A stretch of 64,000 bases of DNA, from assembly GCA_033065855.1 (NCBI GenBank), contig JAVXUO010002653.1, forward strand, positions 62,001 to 126,000. The letters are read 5' to 3'. The first letter of the stretch is position 1, and each line of letters opens with the position of its first letter. This DNA comes from Escallonia rubra (lineage: Eukaryota; Streptophyta; Magnoliopsida; Escalloniales; Escalloniaceae). The translations under genes were made by a program, and so were the position numbers. Below the pieces are notes generated by a model. The model made no database searches. It was not told the origin of the DNA and worked only from the letters and a program-made list of their open reading frames with translations. Positions 43,261 to 55,482 of this stretch are shown piece after piece.

Positions 43261-43589
43261 ACTGGCCTACGTGCTTCGACACTGGCAGCTTGCATCGGCA
43301 CCTCTAGCGACTATGACCCCCGAGTCGCTATGAGATGGGAGTAGGTCTTCGGAGGGCATCGCACCTAGTCCGTCTGGCAGTTGGGCGTCGAGTCTTCCCC
43401 ACCGTTTCCAGGCCAGTGGGATTCAGTAAGGGCTTGGACCGATGGCTGGGGCAACGAGCTTACTCTGAGCATGCTGTTATGGGTGTGGTCAGTCTTACCA
43501 GACAGGTAGAGAGATGCTGTGTGAAGCAAAGCAGTGTGAATTTAGGAACCGACAGTCCGACGAAGAACCGGTATTTGTGGACCCCCTAG

Positions 43590-43900
43590 TGATGTGTCAC
43601 TCCCAAGGGACGACACATGTCAGCTGATGACATAAGCATACTTTTGCCTATAAATAGTGGACTTTGGAGCTCATTTGGGGCATTCTCTTTCATTCTGACA
43701 TTTTCACTTTCTCTCTCTAAAAACCCATTCTCTATAAAATTCTAGTGAGAGAAACACATTTGGACTTTTGACATCGAACCCCTGACACTGCACCCCTGAC
43801 TTGGACCCTAGCATGGAATGTTGACTGCCGGCCCTGTTCATCGTCGCCCTGTCTGCACAGTACTGCCAACCCTCTCGGTATGTCTAGGGAGCCTTGATCT
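43590..43900 (+). promoter_or_regulatory. LTR-like promoter region with TATA box
   Basis: CTATAAATAGTGG at about 43650 is a strong plant TATA box, preceded by ACGACACATGTCAGCTGATG and followed by a CT-rich leader-like stretch. Context (repeat upstream, no host gene downstream) suggests the U3/R part of a retrotransposon LTR rather than a host promoter. Confidence 0.4.
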
Positions 43901-44066
43901 CTGCCCTTACTCTGCCCTCACTGTCTCTCACTTTGTATACTTGGAAGCTGACTCGGACTGTAGCCTTTGTGGCACCTCCACGTAGGCGCGAACCCATTTT
44001 CCTTGCATTAGAACTTTTATTAAACTTTAATGCAGTTGTTGGATCTGAGCTTTTTATACAGAGCTT

Positions 44067-44501
44067 CATCATGGTGGAATTATTAAACTTTTACCTAAGT
44101 ATGCTTATTTGGGGGGCTTTGTTGATCAATTTCTAAATTGTGATCCTGATTTTATGTCTATGTAGGAACTAGATAAGTTAGTAATGCAGTTAGGGTATGA
44201 TGGCCCATGTGGGTACTACTTTAGACTCCCCCAAGAGCAATTAGAAATTGGTATAATATATATAGCAAATGATGACTTTGTAGTTTACATGCTTGCCAGT
44301 TTACAACTTGATAGAACCATTAAAGTGTATGTTAAGCATAGTGCTACACCACTTTCGTTAGAGAGTCAAGTTGGTAACTACGGTGGGAATTTAGGTGAGG
44401 TTAATGTAAATACCAATGGAGTTGAGTTAAGTAGTGATGACATGAATGAAGGTGTTGGTGGCAGCAGTAAAGATGGTAGAAATGGTGCGGGTGTTAGCTA
44501 G
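44067..44501 (+). pseudogene. MULE N-terminal PB1-like fragment
   Basis: From 44067 the plus strand reads HHGGIIKLLPKYAYLGGFVD, then DPDFMSM, then after TAG (or an intron acceptor, ATGTAG/GAA) ELDKLVMQLGYDGPCGYYF, LEIGIIYIANDDFVVYMLAS, and TIKVYVKHS. This is the PB1-like domain at the N-terminus of plant MULE transposases. It ends in a Gly/Asn/Asp-rich stretch and a stop at 44499-44501. No MuDR, DDE or SWIM domain follows. Confidence 0.65.
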
Positions 44502-45339
44502 TAACCCCTAAAGTAGTTGTTGATGACATTAATGAATTTTCAAACTTATGTTTATTTTGTTATTTTGCTTTGCAGGTTCATGCCTCCATGTCATAACCAA
44601 CTCTAAGATCAGTGTGGAGGCCTACCGGTTCAAGTTAAAGTTCTGTTGTGAGTGTTGTTTTCTTTACTTGTGTGTGTGTGTGTGTGTGTGTGTTTAGTGC
44701 GATTGTTTGGACCCCTAACTTTTGTCAACAATTATTAGTTGGTTCATGATTCACAGCAACCTCCAAATACTTATGACATCCACTGAGATGGGTACCCTGT
44801 GTTTAGGTCACCTCCACCTTTTGTCATGCATAAAATAGGTGGCACCTCAATCAAGGAAGCTTTATTTAACTACATGTGTGTCAAATTAATTAGCTTCATT
44901 ACAAGCAACTGCTACTAATACGAAGGCTAGAGTATGCAATGGACGAAGTGGGGAACAACCAAGTGACAAGGAAGGAAAACTTTGAAGATAGTCATTGACC
45001 TGTAATTAGGCTTGTTATTTTGGAAAATGTTTTGTAGGCTTAAATGGTTGTAGACATATAAGTTGACCTGTAATTACTTTTCTAATGCTCAAAGTGGTTG
45101 TGAACACATAAATTGCAAATTTACCAGTTCATTTTGTTGGCCTGATACTGGTTGTAAAATTAACATATCAATGTATTGCTTTTGAAGTCTAGTAGCAATT
45201 GTATTTTTCAATGTTTGAGTATATATGTATTTTTTCTGTTCAGCATTGGCAGACTCTTGTTAGTAGTTTGCAATGGTAGATTTCAATGTGTTGCCCAATT
45301 GTTGTTAGTATTTTTAAGTTTCAGATATCAATGTATTTT
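44502..45339. other. Decayed MULE interior
   Basis: No intact domain. TG repeats lie at about 44671-44694. Short intron-like stretches occur, for example TTTGCTTTGCAG at about 44565. Confidence 0.4.
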
Positions 45340-45475
45340 GCATGGAGGTTATGTTGCATGGTTGGTTCCCCCAATGTGTGATAGATCGAGGGCACTTATC
45401 CCAGGTTTACTGAGAAATGTGAAAAAATTAGAGATGAATTTGGCAGCTGTTAGGAAGACGGAGAAGCTATATTAG
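45340..45475 (+). pseudogene. GRF-protein C-terminal fragment
   Basis: Reads PPMCDRSRALIPGLLRNVKK, then LEMNLAAVRKTEKLY and a stop. This is the region just after the zinc finger in plant GRF proteins (Pro-Met-Cys, arginine-rich, short coiled coil). Together with the PB1-like piece upstream it suggests the remnant of another MULE carrying both gene types. Confidence 0.45.
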
Positions 45476-45989
45476 GCTATTGTTGCAGTGTTGTCATTTT
45501 ATGTTTTTTGTTGTAAGAGAGGGTGTAAGAGTGTGTTTAGAGTGATGAAATGAATGAAAATCTTGTTGTTGGATCTGTATTTGGTACCTTATTGATGCTG
45601 TAAATGTAGTGGCTGAATTGACAATATGATGAGAACCATGATGTACTACAACACTGCATGCAAAATACATTGATATCTAAAACTTAAAAATACTAACAAC
45701 AATGTATTTTGGGCGGAAAAATGGAGCATCAAACATAAAAAATCTTTGCATCTAAAAAATGGAGGATCAACAAAACCAGAGCATAAAATTGCTGCAACTG
45801 AAAAATCTTCTCCTAGGATTAGTACCTGTCCAAGAGGTTACAACCTTGCTTCTTTTCCCACAATGACACGTCATTTCACCCCTTCCTTCTTCTTCTCCTC
45901 AATTCCCTCTTACCCTTCATTTGCACAGGAAGGTAAGCATATAAAACGCACGTTTTCGGTCCAAATGTGTCCATTTCTTCCTCCAAAAT

Positions 45990-46189
45990 AGGTTAGAAAG
46001 ATGGCGTGATAGAAATACCCTCCAAATGCAAACGACGTGTTGGTCACGTGGTCATTTTGGACGGAAAAAGCTAACACAAAAGGGCTTATTTGATGACGGA
46101 ACATAATACAAGGACTGTTTTCAAGTATTTTGAAAGACATGGACCAAAATGAAAAAATAGGAAAAGTACAAGGGACATTGAATTATCCC
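45990..46189. repeat. MULE-type right terminal region
   Basis: Read on the minus strand from 46189 the sequence begins GGGATAATTCAATGTCCC, a terminus style common in plant MULEs, and continues with TCATTTTGGTCCATG and ATGACC-type strings. No left partner was found, so the element has lost its other end. Confidence 0.35.
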
Positions 46190-48080
46190 ATCTAGAAAAC
46201 CAAGTTTGTTACATTAGATACTTTGAATGGATCAGTGTGAAAATGTGTTTGTATGTATGTGTCTTAGCTTTTTAGTCATACATATGAAATGGTAGTAGAA
46301 AGACTTTATCTATACTACCTATAAAAATATGAATCTTGTAAATCATTTTATTTCGTTTTTACCCTTCGTTAATCACCCCAATAACAATCCTACCCTTTCA
46401 TAAATAAAATGATTTCCGGTCTTGAAATCATTTCCGATTTTGCCCTCCGTTAGTTATTCCAATGACAACCATAACCTTCCCTAATTAGTTTTTTTTTTTG
46501 TAATGCGTTTAATGAACATTAGGTCATAAATTTAATCTAAACCTACAGTACACATTGGAAAATAAAATGTGTGGTTGCAAAAAAATATATTTGTGTGTGT
46601 GTGTGTGTGTGTTTATACTACTTATAATAGTATGAATGTTGTAGGTTATTTTTGGACGATTATGTCCTCCATTAATCACGCCAATTACAATCTTACCGTT
46701 CTTCTATTACTCCCTTTTAAATTTTGATGAAATTAAAAGAACATTGGGTAATGAATCTGTTCTATACATTGGAAAATGAAAAGTGCGATGAGGAAGGAAA
46801 ACATAACAAAGAAATTCCTTTGTTATTATCTTTTTAATTTGGTTAAAATGAAATAAATATTAGATATTGAACTGGTTAATGAGAACTGTGATTTTTTTTC
46901 TTGCATTTTTAGGTTAGCAAATAATTAATCAATTGAAAAACTAAAAAACAAAAAGAAACTAAAGAAACTGAAATACGTGAAAAATCAATTAAGAAACAAA
47001 AAATTACTGGAAAAACAAAAAACAAAAAAAAAATACGAAAAAGGTTAAATATGCATAAAAAATAAGACTTGCATATGGTGCCAATTTGAACTGAAAATAT
47101 ATTCGGTTATTACAGTTGAAGTCCGGGTGTTTTGCATTTCTTATTGATGAAGTGCAAAGCATCTAATCTTGAAAATTACAAATCTTAACCATAAACTAAT
47201 TTAAGAGATTAAAAAAATAAAGACGTAGATTTATTCTTTTAATTTGTTCATTTGCTTTTATTTTCAGTAATACCATCAAACATTTATTCAATTCAGAAGT
47301 TTAGAAATAATATTTTTAAATATTGAACTGATTATAATTGCGAACATCAAATATACATTTTTTATAAAACAAGTCACAAAAAAAGAACAACATAATTGAA
47401 TTACATTATTTTGATCCTAAAAGAAATTAATATCACTTCAAATATTACTCTCGACTATATCCACGTGCTCTATAATAGTTGCTAAAAGGTTATGAAAGTT
47501 GAACCAAGCGTGTGTTAAAAGCTCACGAGCTGGATGTAATGGGAAAGTCGGTGGAATAAATATGCATTGTTTTCAATGATATTCGCTTATAGGCGAATTC
47601 CGTTACAGAGGGCTTTGTAAGCATCTCAATTTTCTATGTATTGTTTATATATTTATTCTAAGCTTTGTCTTACATGTTTAGGCCTTATTTAAATATACTA
47701 GTCCAGTCTTGTAGGCCTAATCCATTTGGTACGGTAATCTAGTCTAGTTTTAATCTAGGTTCAAGTCTAGATAGGATAAAAAATCTAGATTTTAAATCTA
47801 TCAGGTGTGTATAGTTAAAAAGGTAGTCTTTTCCTTCTAGAATTGAACTTAAAATAAATTAAGATGGGAAAGTGTATCGACCAATTCCTGCTTGACTTTT
47901 GAGCTTCAAATGTACAGGGCAATAAGGTGTTTTGGTCATTCTCAATCTTATCTCTTTGAGGTGATAAGAATGGTAAGTTGGTCTCCTTTTGTAATTCCTG
48001 TGTTCTTCATACCTTAGTATAAACAACCAAGGCTGTCCTAAAGGGGCAGTCTTCCCAGAAGTTACTTGTTTTCTTTTAGA
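46190..48080. other. AT-rich intergenic DNA
   Basis: No gene recognised. A segment at about 46308-46420 (TATACTACCTATAAAAATATGAA, then TTAATCACCCCAATAACAAT) recurs imperfectly at about 46612-46710. A TG run lies at about 46590-46612. The TCTATACTA-type start recalls Helitron 5' ends, but no CTRR end with hairpin was identified. Confidence 0.4.
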
Positions 48081-48085
48081 ATTAG

Positions 48086-48132
48086 ATGCGTGCGTGCGCG
48101 CGCGTGTGTGTGTGAGAGAGAGAGAGAGAGGG
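48086..48132. repeat. Compound GC/GT/GA microsatellite
   Basis: GCGTGCGTGCGCGCGCG, then GT repeats, then GA repeats, in one continuous tract. Confidence 0.85.
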
Positions 48133-48519
48133 TGGGGGGAGGAAATCCTTTCTCCCTAATACTTGTCTGTTTGGAGTTGCGGTCAGACATATCAAGTCAA
48201 GAATCATTTATTTTTATACAGTAGATTAAAATGGTACTATATAAAATTAAATTTCTTCGCCGCGTAAAGTTTTGAATAGAAACAACTTTCTAAAATTTTC
48301 AACTAGAACAAGTTGATTAATAAAAGACTTTCAAAACAACTAGAATACTTGATCAAAAACAAGATTGCTTACATTCGATTAGAAAAACTTGATTATAATT
48401 AGATATTTCAAATCACATACCAAGATTTAGGTGACCATTAGATTTCTAAGATCACAAACAAGACTTAGGTGGCCTCTCCTATGATCGGAACTGTGAGGTT
48501 CTGATCCCGATTAGTATTT

Positions 48520-48860
48520 GTGTTGGATAAAAATTATAAAAAACACATAAAAACAAGTAGAGACCGATTCAAGTATTAATTGGGTGTCTAACACCTTGCC
48601 ATCGTATAACTTATTTCCCGAATTTTAATAGCTGGTTTTACAAGATTACAAACCTTTGCTTGGACACTCAAAGTCGAATTAGTTTTCTTATTATTATTTT
48701 TTTGTCAATTATTTATGTTAATCCTGAAAATAAGGCGGCGACTTGAAAAACCTGTACCTCAAAAACACCATTTTTCGACATTACCAAGATAGGACTATAC
48801 ACCATTATGTCACGTTATTGTAAGCCAATCTTGTATAAAACCGCAGTTCTGGTCCTAACA
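48520..48860. mobile_element. Possible gypsy LTR remnant
   Basis: ATTAATTGGGTGTCTAACAC and AAGGCGGCGACTTG recall strings common in plant Ogre/Tat-type gypsy LTRs. No partner LTR or coding part is present. The call rests on recalled motifs only. Confidence 0.3.
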
Positions 48861-49134
48861 CCCACTTATTTCCAAGCATAATCCTTTGGCCCAATTACTT
48901 ATTTGTTGATAATAAACTTACCCAATTCGAAGTTGTTGATGTTTATAATGATGTTCTAGAGGTATAGTCTAGAAAGAGAAACGGAGATACCCACATTAGT
49001 AGCACATCTGATTCCACTGTAACCACTGTTATATCGGAAACATTTTCCAGGAGAAAGTAGAATGATGAAAGAATGAAAAGGAAACAAAACCTGGGGTAAA
49101 ACGAAGAAACAGAGGATTGGGAAGTAGTACGTAG

Positions 49135-51157
49135 TTACGAAATCGAGAAGTCGACGTCCTTCCCCAGTTTACGAGATATATCCTCTGCCAACGTGTCTGA
49201 GCACCACATGGTCTTCACATGGCGCAAGGTAGTTACATGCTTCAGTTCATCTGGAATACTGCTCAAATGACGACATCCACGGAAGAGCAGGTTTTGAAGG
49301 CTCTGCAATGCTCCACTCTCCACGCACCAACCACTGAGCGAGAAACCTAGTTCCACGAAATGGAGGACCTGGAGCTGTAAGAAACTCCGCTTTCCAAATA
49401 CTAGAATGCCATCATAGGTAGAAAGAGAATCATCAAAGAGTTTGAGTATTAGAAGGTTTGGAAGACGTCCCAGCGTGTCCACCGAATCTTGGCGTAGTCT
49501 GGTGTTTCTCAAGGTTAGCTTAGTCAAGCAGCTTGGGAGAATTTTTGGTTGTATCGCCTTGTAAATGTTTCCCACAATCTTCAAAGTGCGAAGGCGCTCC
49601 AATTTATTACAACCATAAAGGTTACCTCCATATACTGCAAGCTTTTTTACGTTTGGAAACAGGGTAGTGCCCCGCGAGGGAGAAAAGCTGGCGACACTAA
49701 CATGTACAAAAGAAAGCGTTTGGAGGTTTGACATTACCGTTCCTCGACCTTGCAACACTTCCCCGCATCGACTCAAGAAAAGATGCCTCAGTTGTTGCAT
49801 CTTCCAAAAATCATTGGTAAGAGATACTACCGGTGATTTTCTCAAATCAAGTGTTTGAAGGTTGGGAAGTTCCGTCATGAATGATGGAATCTCTTTCAGG
49901 TAAGGAGCGTTCATCCTCAAGTATCGTAAAGTACAGAAATCAAGGCTTGAGGTACGCATGCAAATCTTCATAGCTCAAGGCTAATATATCTAAGCATCTT
50001 TCTGGGTCCCGGCTAAGGTACCAACTAAAATTGGTAGCCATTTCATTCCAGGTGGCTGTGTTCTGGTCTCTTGCTGCCAAGAGACCTGCCGCCACTACGA
50101 TAGCAAGAGGTAATCCCCGACATTTCTTTGCTATCTGCTCTCCGTTTTCTTTAAGATGTGGAGGGCAAACCTCGCCGCGGAACACTTTCTTTGAAAACAG
50201 TTCCCAGCTGTCATCATCGCTGAGAAAAGGAAGGAAGTAAGGACGGCTTGAGCTTGCATGTAAACCTACTTCTTTTACACGGCTGGTTATTAATATCCTA
50301 CTGCCATTGAGGTTATCAGGAAAAGCTGCTTTTATCTCATCCCACACCTTTGTAGTCCACACGTCGTCGAGGACAATCAAGTACTTCTTGTGCACTAAGC
50401 ATTTCCTCAACTCTTCCTCCAACTTTTCATCGCTCAACTGGTACAGAACCTGTGCAGCTGGCGTCACACACCGCAGAATGCCCAGCAACAACTCTCTGCT
50501 ACGGAACTCTTCGGACACGGACACCCAAGCGAAACATTTGAACCGCTTCCTCATGGAACTATGGTTGTAAATCTTTTTCGCTAGGGTGGTCTTGCCCAAA
50601 CCGCCCATCCCAATTATCGAAACCACGTCGCGATGTCTACCACCTTGTCTCAGCAGCTCCATCACCTTCTCAGCGTCATGCATGAAACCAACCACTTCAT
50701 CCTCCTCAACCTTTCTTCTACGCCTGGACAATGAGCTTCTCCTATTTTCGAGTTCACTAGCGTCCCCTTTCGCAATCCCATACGTATCCTTGTTTGCATA
50801 AATTCTTCTGATGTCGTTGTTAATGCGCTCTATATCTGTTGCAACACCTCTTAGCATCACGGCACGATCGCGGGTATGCAAAAACTTTTTGAGCGTGTTC
50901 CTCCTTCCGTGCTTGGCCATGCTAACGACATAGGTATCAATAACATCCTCTGCGCGATAAGCTACAGCTTGGATCTGGCTCATCAACTCCTTGACCTTGT
51001 CTCGATTTCCTTCAGAGTCCCCGAGGAACTCCTTGATCAAGTTCAGCTCATCATGGAGTGATTTGACTTGATCCTCCACTCCAACAAGTTTACTTGCTTC
51101 TTGCATGAGCAGTTTTCCAACGTTATTAATGAGGAAAGAAATAGCAGCGTCGGCCAT
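49135..51157 (-). pseudogene. CC-NB-ARC-LRR (NLR) resistance gene, centre deleted
   Basis: Starts at ATG 51157. The first 405 codons give an Rx-type coiled coil with the EDVID motif (residues 70-74), P-loop GMGGLGKTT (183-191), RNBS-A (CFAWVSVSEEF), kinase-2 (YLIVLDDVW, about 259-267), RNBS-B (SRILITSR), RNBS-C (LPFLSDDDSWELF) and GLPLA (348-352). After LSYEDLHAYLKP a TGA at 49940-49942 ends the frame. The LRR region continues in another frame (about 49971-49135) with repeats such as LRYLRMNAPYLKEIPSFM, LPNLQTLDLR and LQSLQNLLF, ending DVDFSIS. RNBS-D, the MHD motif and the first LRRs are missing, so the junction is a deletion, not an intron. NLRs sense pathogen effectors. This copy could at most yield a truncated CC-NB protein. 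Confidence 0.92.
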
Positions 51158-51276
51158 TTTTCGTTGTAATCACCCCAAGTTTGCTCAAATTTGCAGGCAC
51201 TAATTCTGCACGGAGAAGTATATGAGAACAATTTACAGCAACTGCTGGCTGAGGATTGAGGATCGAGTTCAGTTCG

Positions 51277-51285
51277 TGTTATATA
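51277..51285 (-). promoter_or_regulatory. NLR TATA box
   Basis: CTATATAAC on the minus strand lies about 120 bp upstream of the NLR start codon, a normal distance for a plant promoter with a short leader. Confidence 0.55.
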
Positions 51286-51327
51286 GTGAAACTAATTTGC
51301 ACTGCAGTCTGCAGCCAATGATATTAG

Positions 51328-51460
51328 AGTCAATATGTACCAGCGCCCGTCTTCTTCGTACCGGTTGTTAAGACATCTTAACAACTTAACATCCAAAAAG
51401 ATAATTAAGAAAGACGACTTTCTGTGGGTCAATAATCAATGATCTAAAGTCTTCCCCTCC
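51328..51460 (-). promoter_or_regulatory. NLR upstream block with W-box cores
   Basis: TTGACT (51333-51328) and TTGACC (51432-51427) occur on the minus strand. The string at 51436-51455 is identical over 20 bp to one upstream of the CBP60-like gene. A degenerate third copy lies at about 52270-52315. Confidence 0.45.
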
Positions 51461-51499
51461 CTCAGACCCTCACATTACACCTCTACCTTCCCATGTATC

Positions 51500-53340
51500 T
51501 GATAAACCTTAACCCATAAAAAAGAAAGTTTATACAAACCCTGTTGAAAATGTCTTTCAAATTTAGTTATTTAAATCCAAAAATAAAATAAAGCTCATTG
51601 AACTTTAGTTTTGCAACATATAAATTCCAGGAACTTGAGTTTAAAATTTCCAAATGGTTTTATTTCTTGAACAATGTTTTTCAATTTGAGGATCCATGAT
51701 CTTAGGTTCATGTATACTTCTTTGGATAAGATTCACCCATTTTTGAGTTTATTGTATTTTATAGATTCATTATTGATAAATCTTGAATCGGTATGATTCA
51801 AAGAACTTTATAATGTTCGAAGAACATACACTTTTTTTACCACTACATAAAGTGAGGGTAAAAGGTTTGAAGTCGGTAAGAAGAGACACGATCTTCACTT
51901 GATACAAAAATATTTGAACTAAAAGTTTGTTTCAATCTTATACTTTGATCTCTCAGAAGAAGTGGATACACAATCCATTTTAGATCAGTGCAACTCCCTT
52001 AAATGAACAGTGAACCTGTGCTTAGTTGAATTCAGAAGATAGATCTGTCAAAGTAGTCTTCCGATTGCATGTGAGAAAGGCTTCAACTGTGTTCAAGAAG
52101 CATTTATGGACATTTAAGCCTTGATTCCTTCAACGTATTAATTCAGGTATCATCCTATATTATTTTTAAATTATACGTGTGTTTGTTCTAACAAACTTGA
52201 GTTCAAAAATCTAACTTGCCCAAATACAAAACCCAACTTGCCGAAACATATATGAGATTAAAGAAAATGGCGTCCCATGGGTCAATAACTGACTATCTAA
52301 AGTCTTCCCCTCCCTTACATGTGAAATGTACGAGCGGATCAAATTAAGTGATCAAGGCTAGATCAGTTGGTTTTTGTTACAGAATTCAAATTAATTTGCG
52401 CCGCAGCCACTGATATCATAGTCAGATGTGTTGGGTTGTGACTTTTTGCCGCTCTACACTATTGAAGAATCTTATCATGCCATTTTTGACTTGGTTTGAA
52501 TTGATTGGTGATGGAAATCCAACAACGTAGACAATTGACTTAGAGTCATTCTTCATTTTGCATGGGGTTTCTGGCGTACATTAGGTAGGCACCCACCAAA
52601 TATGAAGTGAAAGATGGCAGGGTATAAAGTCTACGAACATGCGTGTCAAGCACGGGACAATCCTATCAACAGTGTATTTAGAACCTTTGAAATGCATAAT
52701 TAAATTTATTGGACAATCTAAATTTTCATGATTATTTCATCAAATGTAATCACTTTTATATGTTTTCAATGGGAGAACTTCTTTTTAGCTGAATAAATTA
52801 ACCCTTCTGGGAAAATATAAATAAGTAATGTACTTGTGCAGATGACTAATTCTAATTTGGTAACCATATATAAGAACAAAAATTAGAAGATAAATATGGA
52901 GAGGATGTATCGAGATCAATTTGTTATTGCATGATAATTCTGCTCGGGTAACTTTCTATTGAAAATAATACGTACATTATAAGGCATACCCATAACGTTA
53001 ACTATATTTAGTTTAATTTTGAATGAGAAATTGTTGGTCTATCTTTTTTTCATACCATATGGTTTTACCTATTGTATGAAATTAATCTATCTAATACCAA
53101 AAATCAACTTCTTACATGGCATCGGCAGACTAGACTTTACGATCCACTCCACTGCCTGCACTTTTACTCTTAACCTCTCCTTCAAGGCCTTCTTCACCAA
53201 ACAGCGACACTACAATTGGCTATTCCCTTCAGCCCAATGAATACATTGCATCTCCCTATTTTCTTCTGATAGACACCATGTTATTGTTGTTTCAGTTCCC
53301 TTGAGTGGTTAAAATCATGCGATGTCGTATCGTGCTAATG
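51500..53340. other. Intergenic DNA upstream of the NLR gene
   Basis: No gene recognised. At about 52200-52430 two segments (GGGTCAATAACTGACTATC... and AATTAATTTGCGCCGCAG) match NLR upstream sequences at 51426 and 51292, but in swapped order. This may be the upstream remnant of a lost NLR paralogue after rearrangement. Confidence 0.45.
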
Positions 53341-53351
53341 GCTCTTCTTGC

Positions 53352-53690
53352 CAGGAATAAACGTGGTTTGTCGACGGCACGATTCCAAAGCCATCCTCAT
53401 TAGATCTGAATTCCCTTTATGACAACCATGCAATGGTGCAGTTCTCTCATGGCTTTTATGATCCAACAATTCTGACCTTGCACATAGCATTAGTATGCTG
53501 AATCAACTCATGTTGTTTGGTTGGATTTTCATGAGCGTTTGCCAGACTAATGCACCACGTGTTTATCAAATCAAGCAGACAATATTTGTTTTCAAAAGAG
53601 ATGATATTGCCAATCTCTACATATTTTTTTCGTTTGAATGGACTTTGGGATGAACTCCATTTATCTCGATTATTAAAGCATAATAAAATT
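53352..53690 (+). pseudogene. Copia gag fragment
   Basis: With frame changes the plus strand reads FVDGTIPKPSSLDLNSLYD, a SNAPRVYQIKQ-like stretch (here TNAPRVYQIKQ), and GLWDELH, the order found in copia Gag proteins. Only about 110 residues are traceable and no neighbouring domains exist. It abuts the TRIM-like element. Confidence 0.55.
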
Positions 53691-53925
53691 GTTGGGCCCA
53701 TTCTCTAACAGCTTAAGCTTTTAGAGCAGATGGTAACTTAAAATGGTATCAGAGCTCTGGTTTGGCAAGGTCTTGGATTCAATTCTTCTCGCTTGCATTT
53801 ATGGTCCCCTTGTATTTATTTCTGTCTTGATATGTCTCTCTGTTTATTTATGTCTTGATATGTCTCTCCACGTGTAATCAGGGGCTTGCACGTGAGGGGG
53901 AGTATTAAAGCATTGAAACCAAAAA
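53663..53925 (+). mobile_element. TRIM-like miniature LTR element
   Basis: TGGTATCAGAGC at 53742 (iMet primer site) and a polypurine tract GTGAGGGGGAG at about 53890 lie only 150 bp apart with no coding sequence between, the layout of a terminal-repeat retrotransposon in miniature. TATTAAAGCAT occurs both before the primer site (about 53672) and directly after the polypurine tract (about 53903), marking the LTR starts. The 3' LTR merges into the G-tract repeat at about 53925. Confidence 0.55.
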
Positions 53926-55466
53926 GATAACCCTATAGGAGGGGGTGAATAGGGTTTTAAGACTACTTTAAAAAATAACAAGTAATTACTACGAACTTAG
54001 AAAAGCTATGAAAGAATCTAGATTTGGTAATTACTACGAACATAGAGCGGCAAGTATTTGTAGCCATATAGCTAACCTGAAAGAATCTAGATTTGGTAAT
54101 CTCTTAAATCATGCTTAAGTACGCAACAAATTATGATATTTACAATAGTTTATGTACAAGCAAGTAAACAACAGTTAACTAAAAATCTAGAAGCCATAAT
54201 TCTACAACATAACAGATATTATATTGCAATAAAAGTATAAAGCATTTTCTAAACAATCAGTAACCAAAAGTGCAGGAAATTATGGATAGAACAAATTATA
54301 ACCAATCAGTAACAAAAAGTGTAGGAAAGAAGAAAGAAGTAGAACTAACCGAAAGAAAGTAGTCTTCATTTAGGAAGGAAACCACGTCTTTGGTACAATT
54401 AGGACTATACGTATTCAGAGATAACGACGAGATAAAGAGAGGAGTAGATCCGAAATCAGAATTGGATAAGCAAAAGAGTACTGAATTTATGCTATAGTCT
54501 TTTCAAAGGACGACATGCATAACACCATGATTTTTCGGGACGTTAATTTCAGATTAGAAAAGCTAGAAAACCTCAAAATATTCGAAAGTCTCCCAAATTA
54601 GTTATTCAGAGCATTTACTAATAAATCTCCACTATACACAAGTAAATGCCATAGTGACCTGAAGCACTTATATAATCCCAAATTACTCCAATACGGAGTT
54701 TCAAAATAAAATCCAAGTAAATTCAATTTCTCTTTATCACTATTAATTGTAAAATGCTAATACTAACTCTAGCATAAAACTGATAGCTCTCGGTCTCACA
54801 GATAGCCCTGGATCAAGTCCTCTCTACTGATCACCTGAAAGGAAAACAATAAGGGATTGAGCGAAATACCCAATAAGGTGACTCAACGGACCAACCAAAA
54901 CTGATGCAAAATATTCGAGTAAACAAATTTATAAACGACATACAGGGTTTAAGAAAAATTGATACGTGACAAAATAGTAGATATTTCTTAATACACAGAC
55001 ATACACTAGAGGAGCCATTCAAAAGTAAGGTCACATCTGTCATCACTGACACGTGAGACAATGTTCAGAATATAAGATCGTGATCTCTAACTCATTTTAC
55101 TGGGTTACCTCGCGTTCCAATCCACGAGGGTAAGTCAGAAACATAAAAGGCACACATATTGTGACATGGCTCATATGATTAACAATGCACAAATTCAATA
55201 GTTTACCATGATACCAACAAGATATGTAGACAATGTAAACTAATGGGTGTCTTTCATAAGTTACACAAAGTGATACGGTATGAATATAAACAGATATTTA
55301 TAAGCAATTCACGTAAGATATATCCAATGATCTCATAACTCATTCAATATAGACTTAAATCCAAGGACAAAATGACGGACTCAACAAAACTTAATTCTCT
55401 GGAAAAAGTTCTACACGTGCAATTAAGAAGTGGACACACAAAAATTGCACATGAAAGTACAAGCAT
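53926..55466. repeat. Anonymous repeat sequence
   Basis: Begins with the TAACCCTATAGGAGGGGG-GTGAATAGGG head shared with 38752. Farther on, ACCTGAAAGGAAAACAATAAG and GAGCGAAATACCCAATAAGG (about 54833-54882) resemble part of the solo LTR (about 41141-41190). A 50-bp segment, AGAATCTAGATTTGGTAATT, is doubled at about 54012 and 54081. No protein domain. The sequence continues after the LINE insertion. Confidence 0.4.
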
Positions 55467-55482
55467 GAGAATCTTTGGCACG

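Noticed and set aside
49135..49971. Second exon of the NLR gene after an intron
   Set aside because: There is no intron sequence between the two frames. They overlap, and RNBS-D, MHD and the first LRRs are missing, which indicates a deletion.
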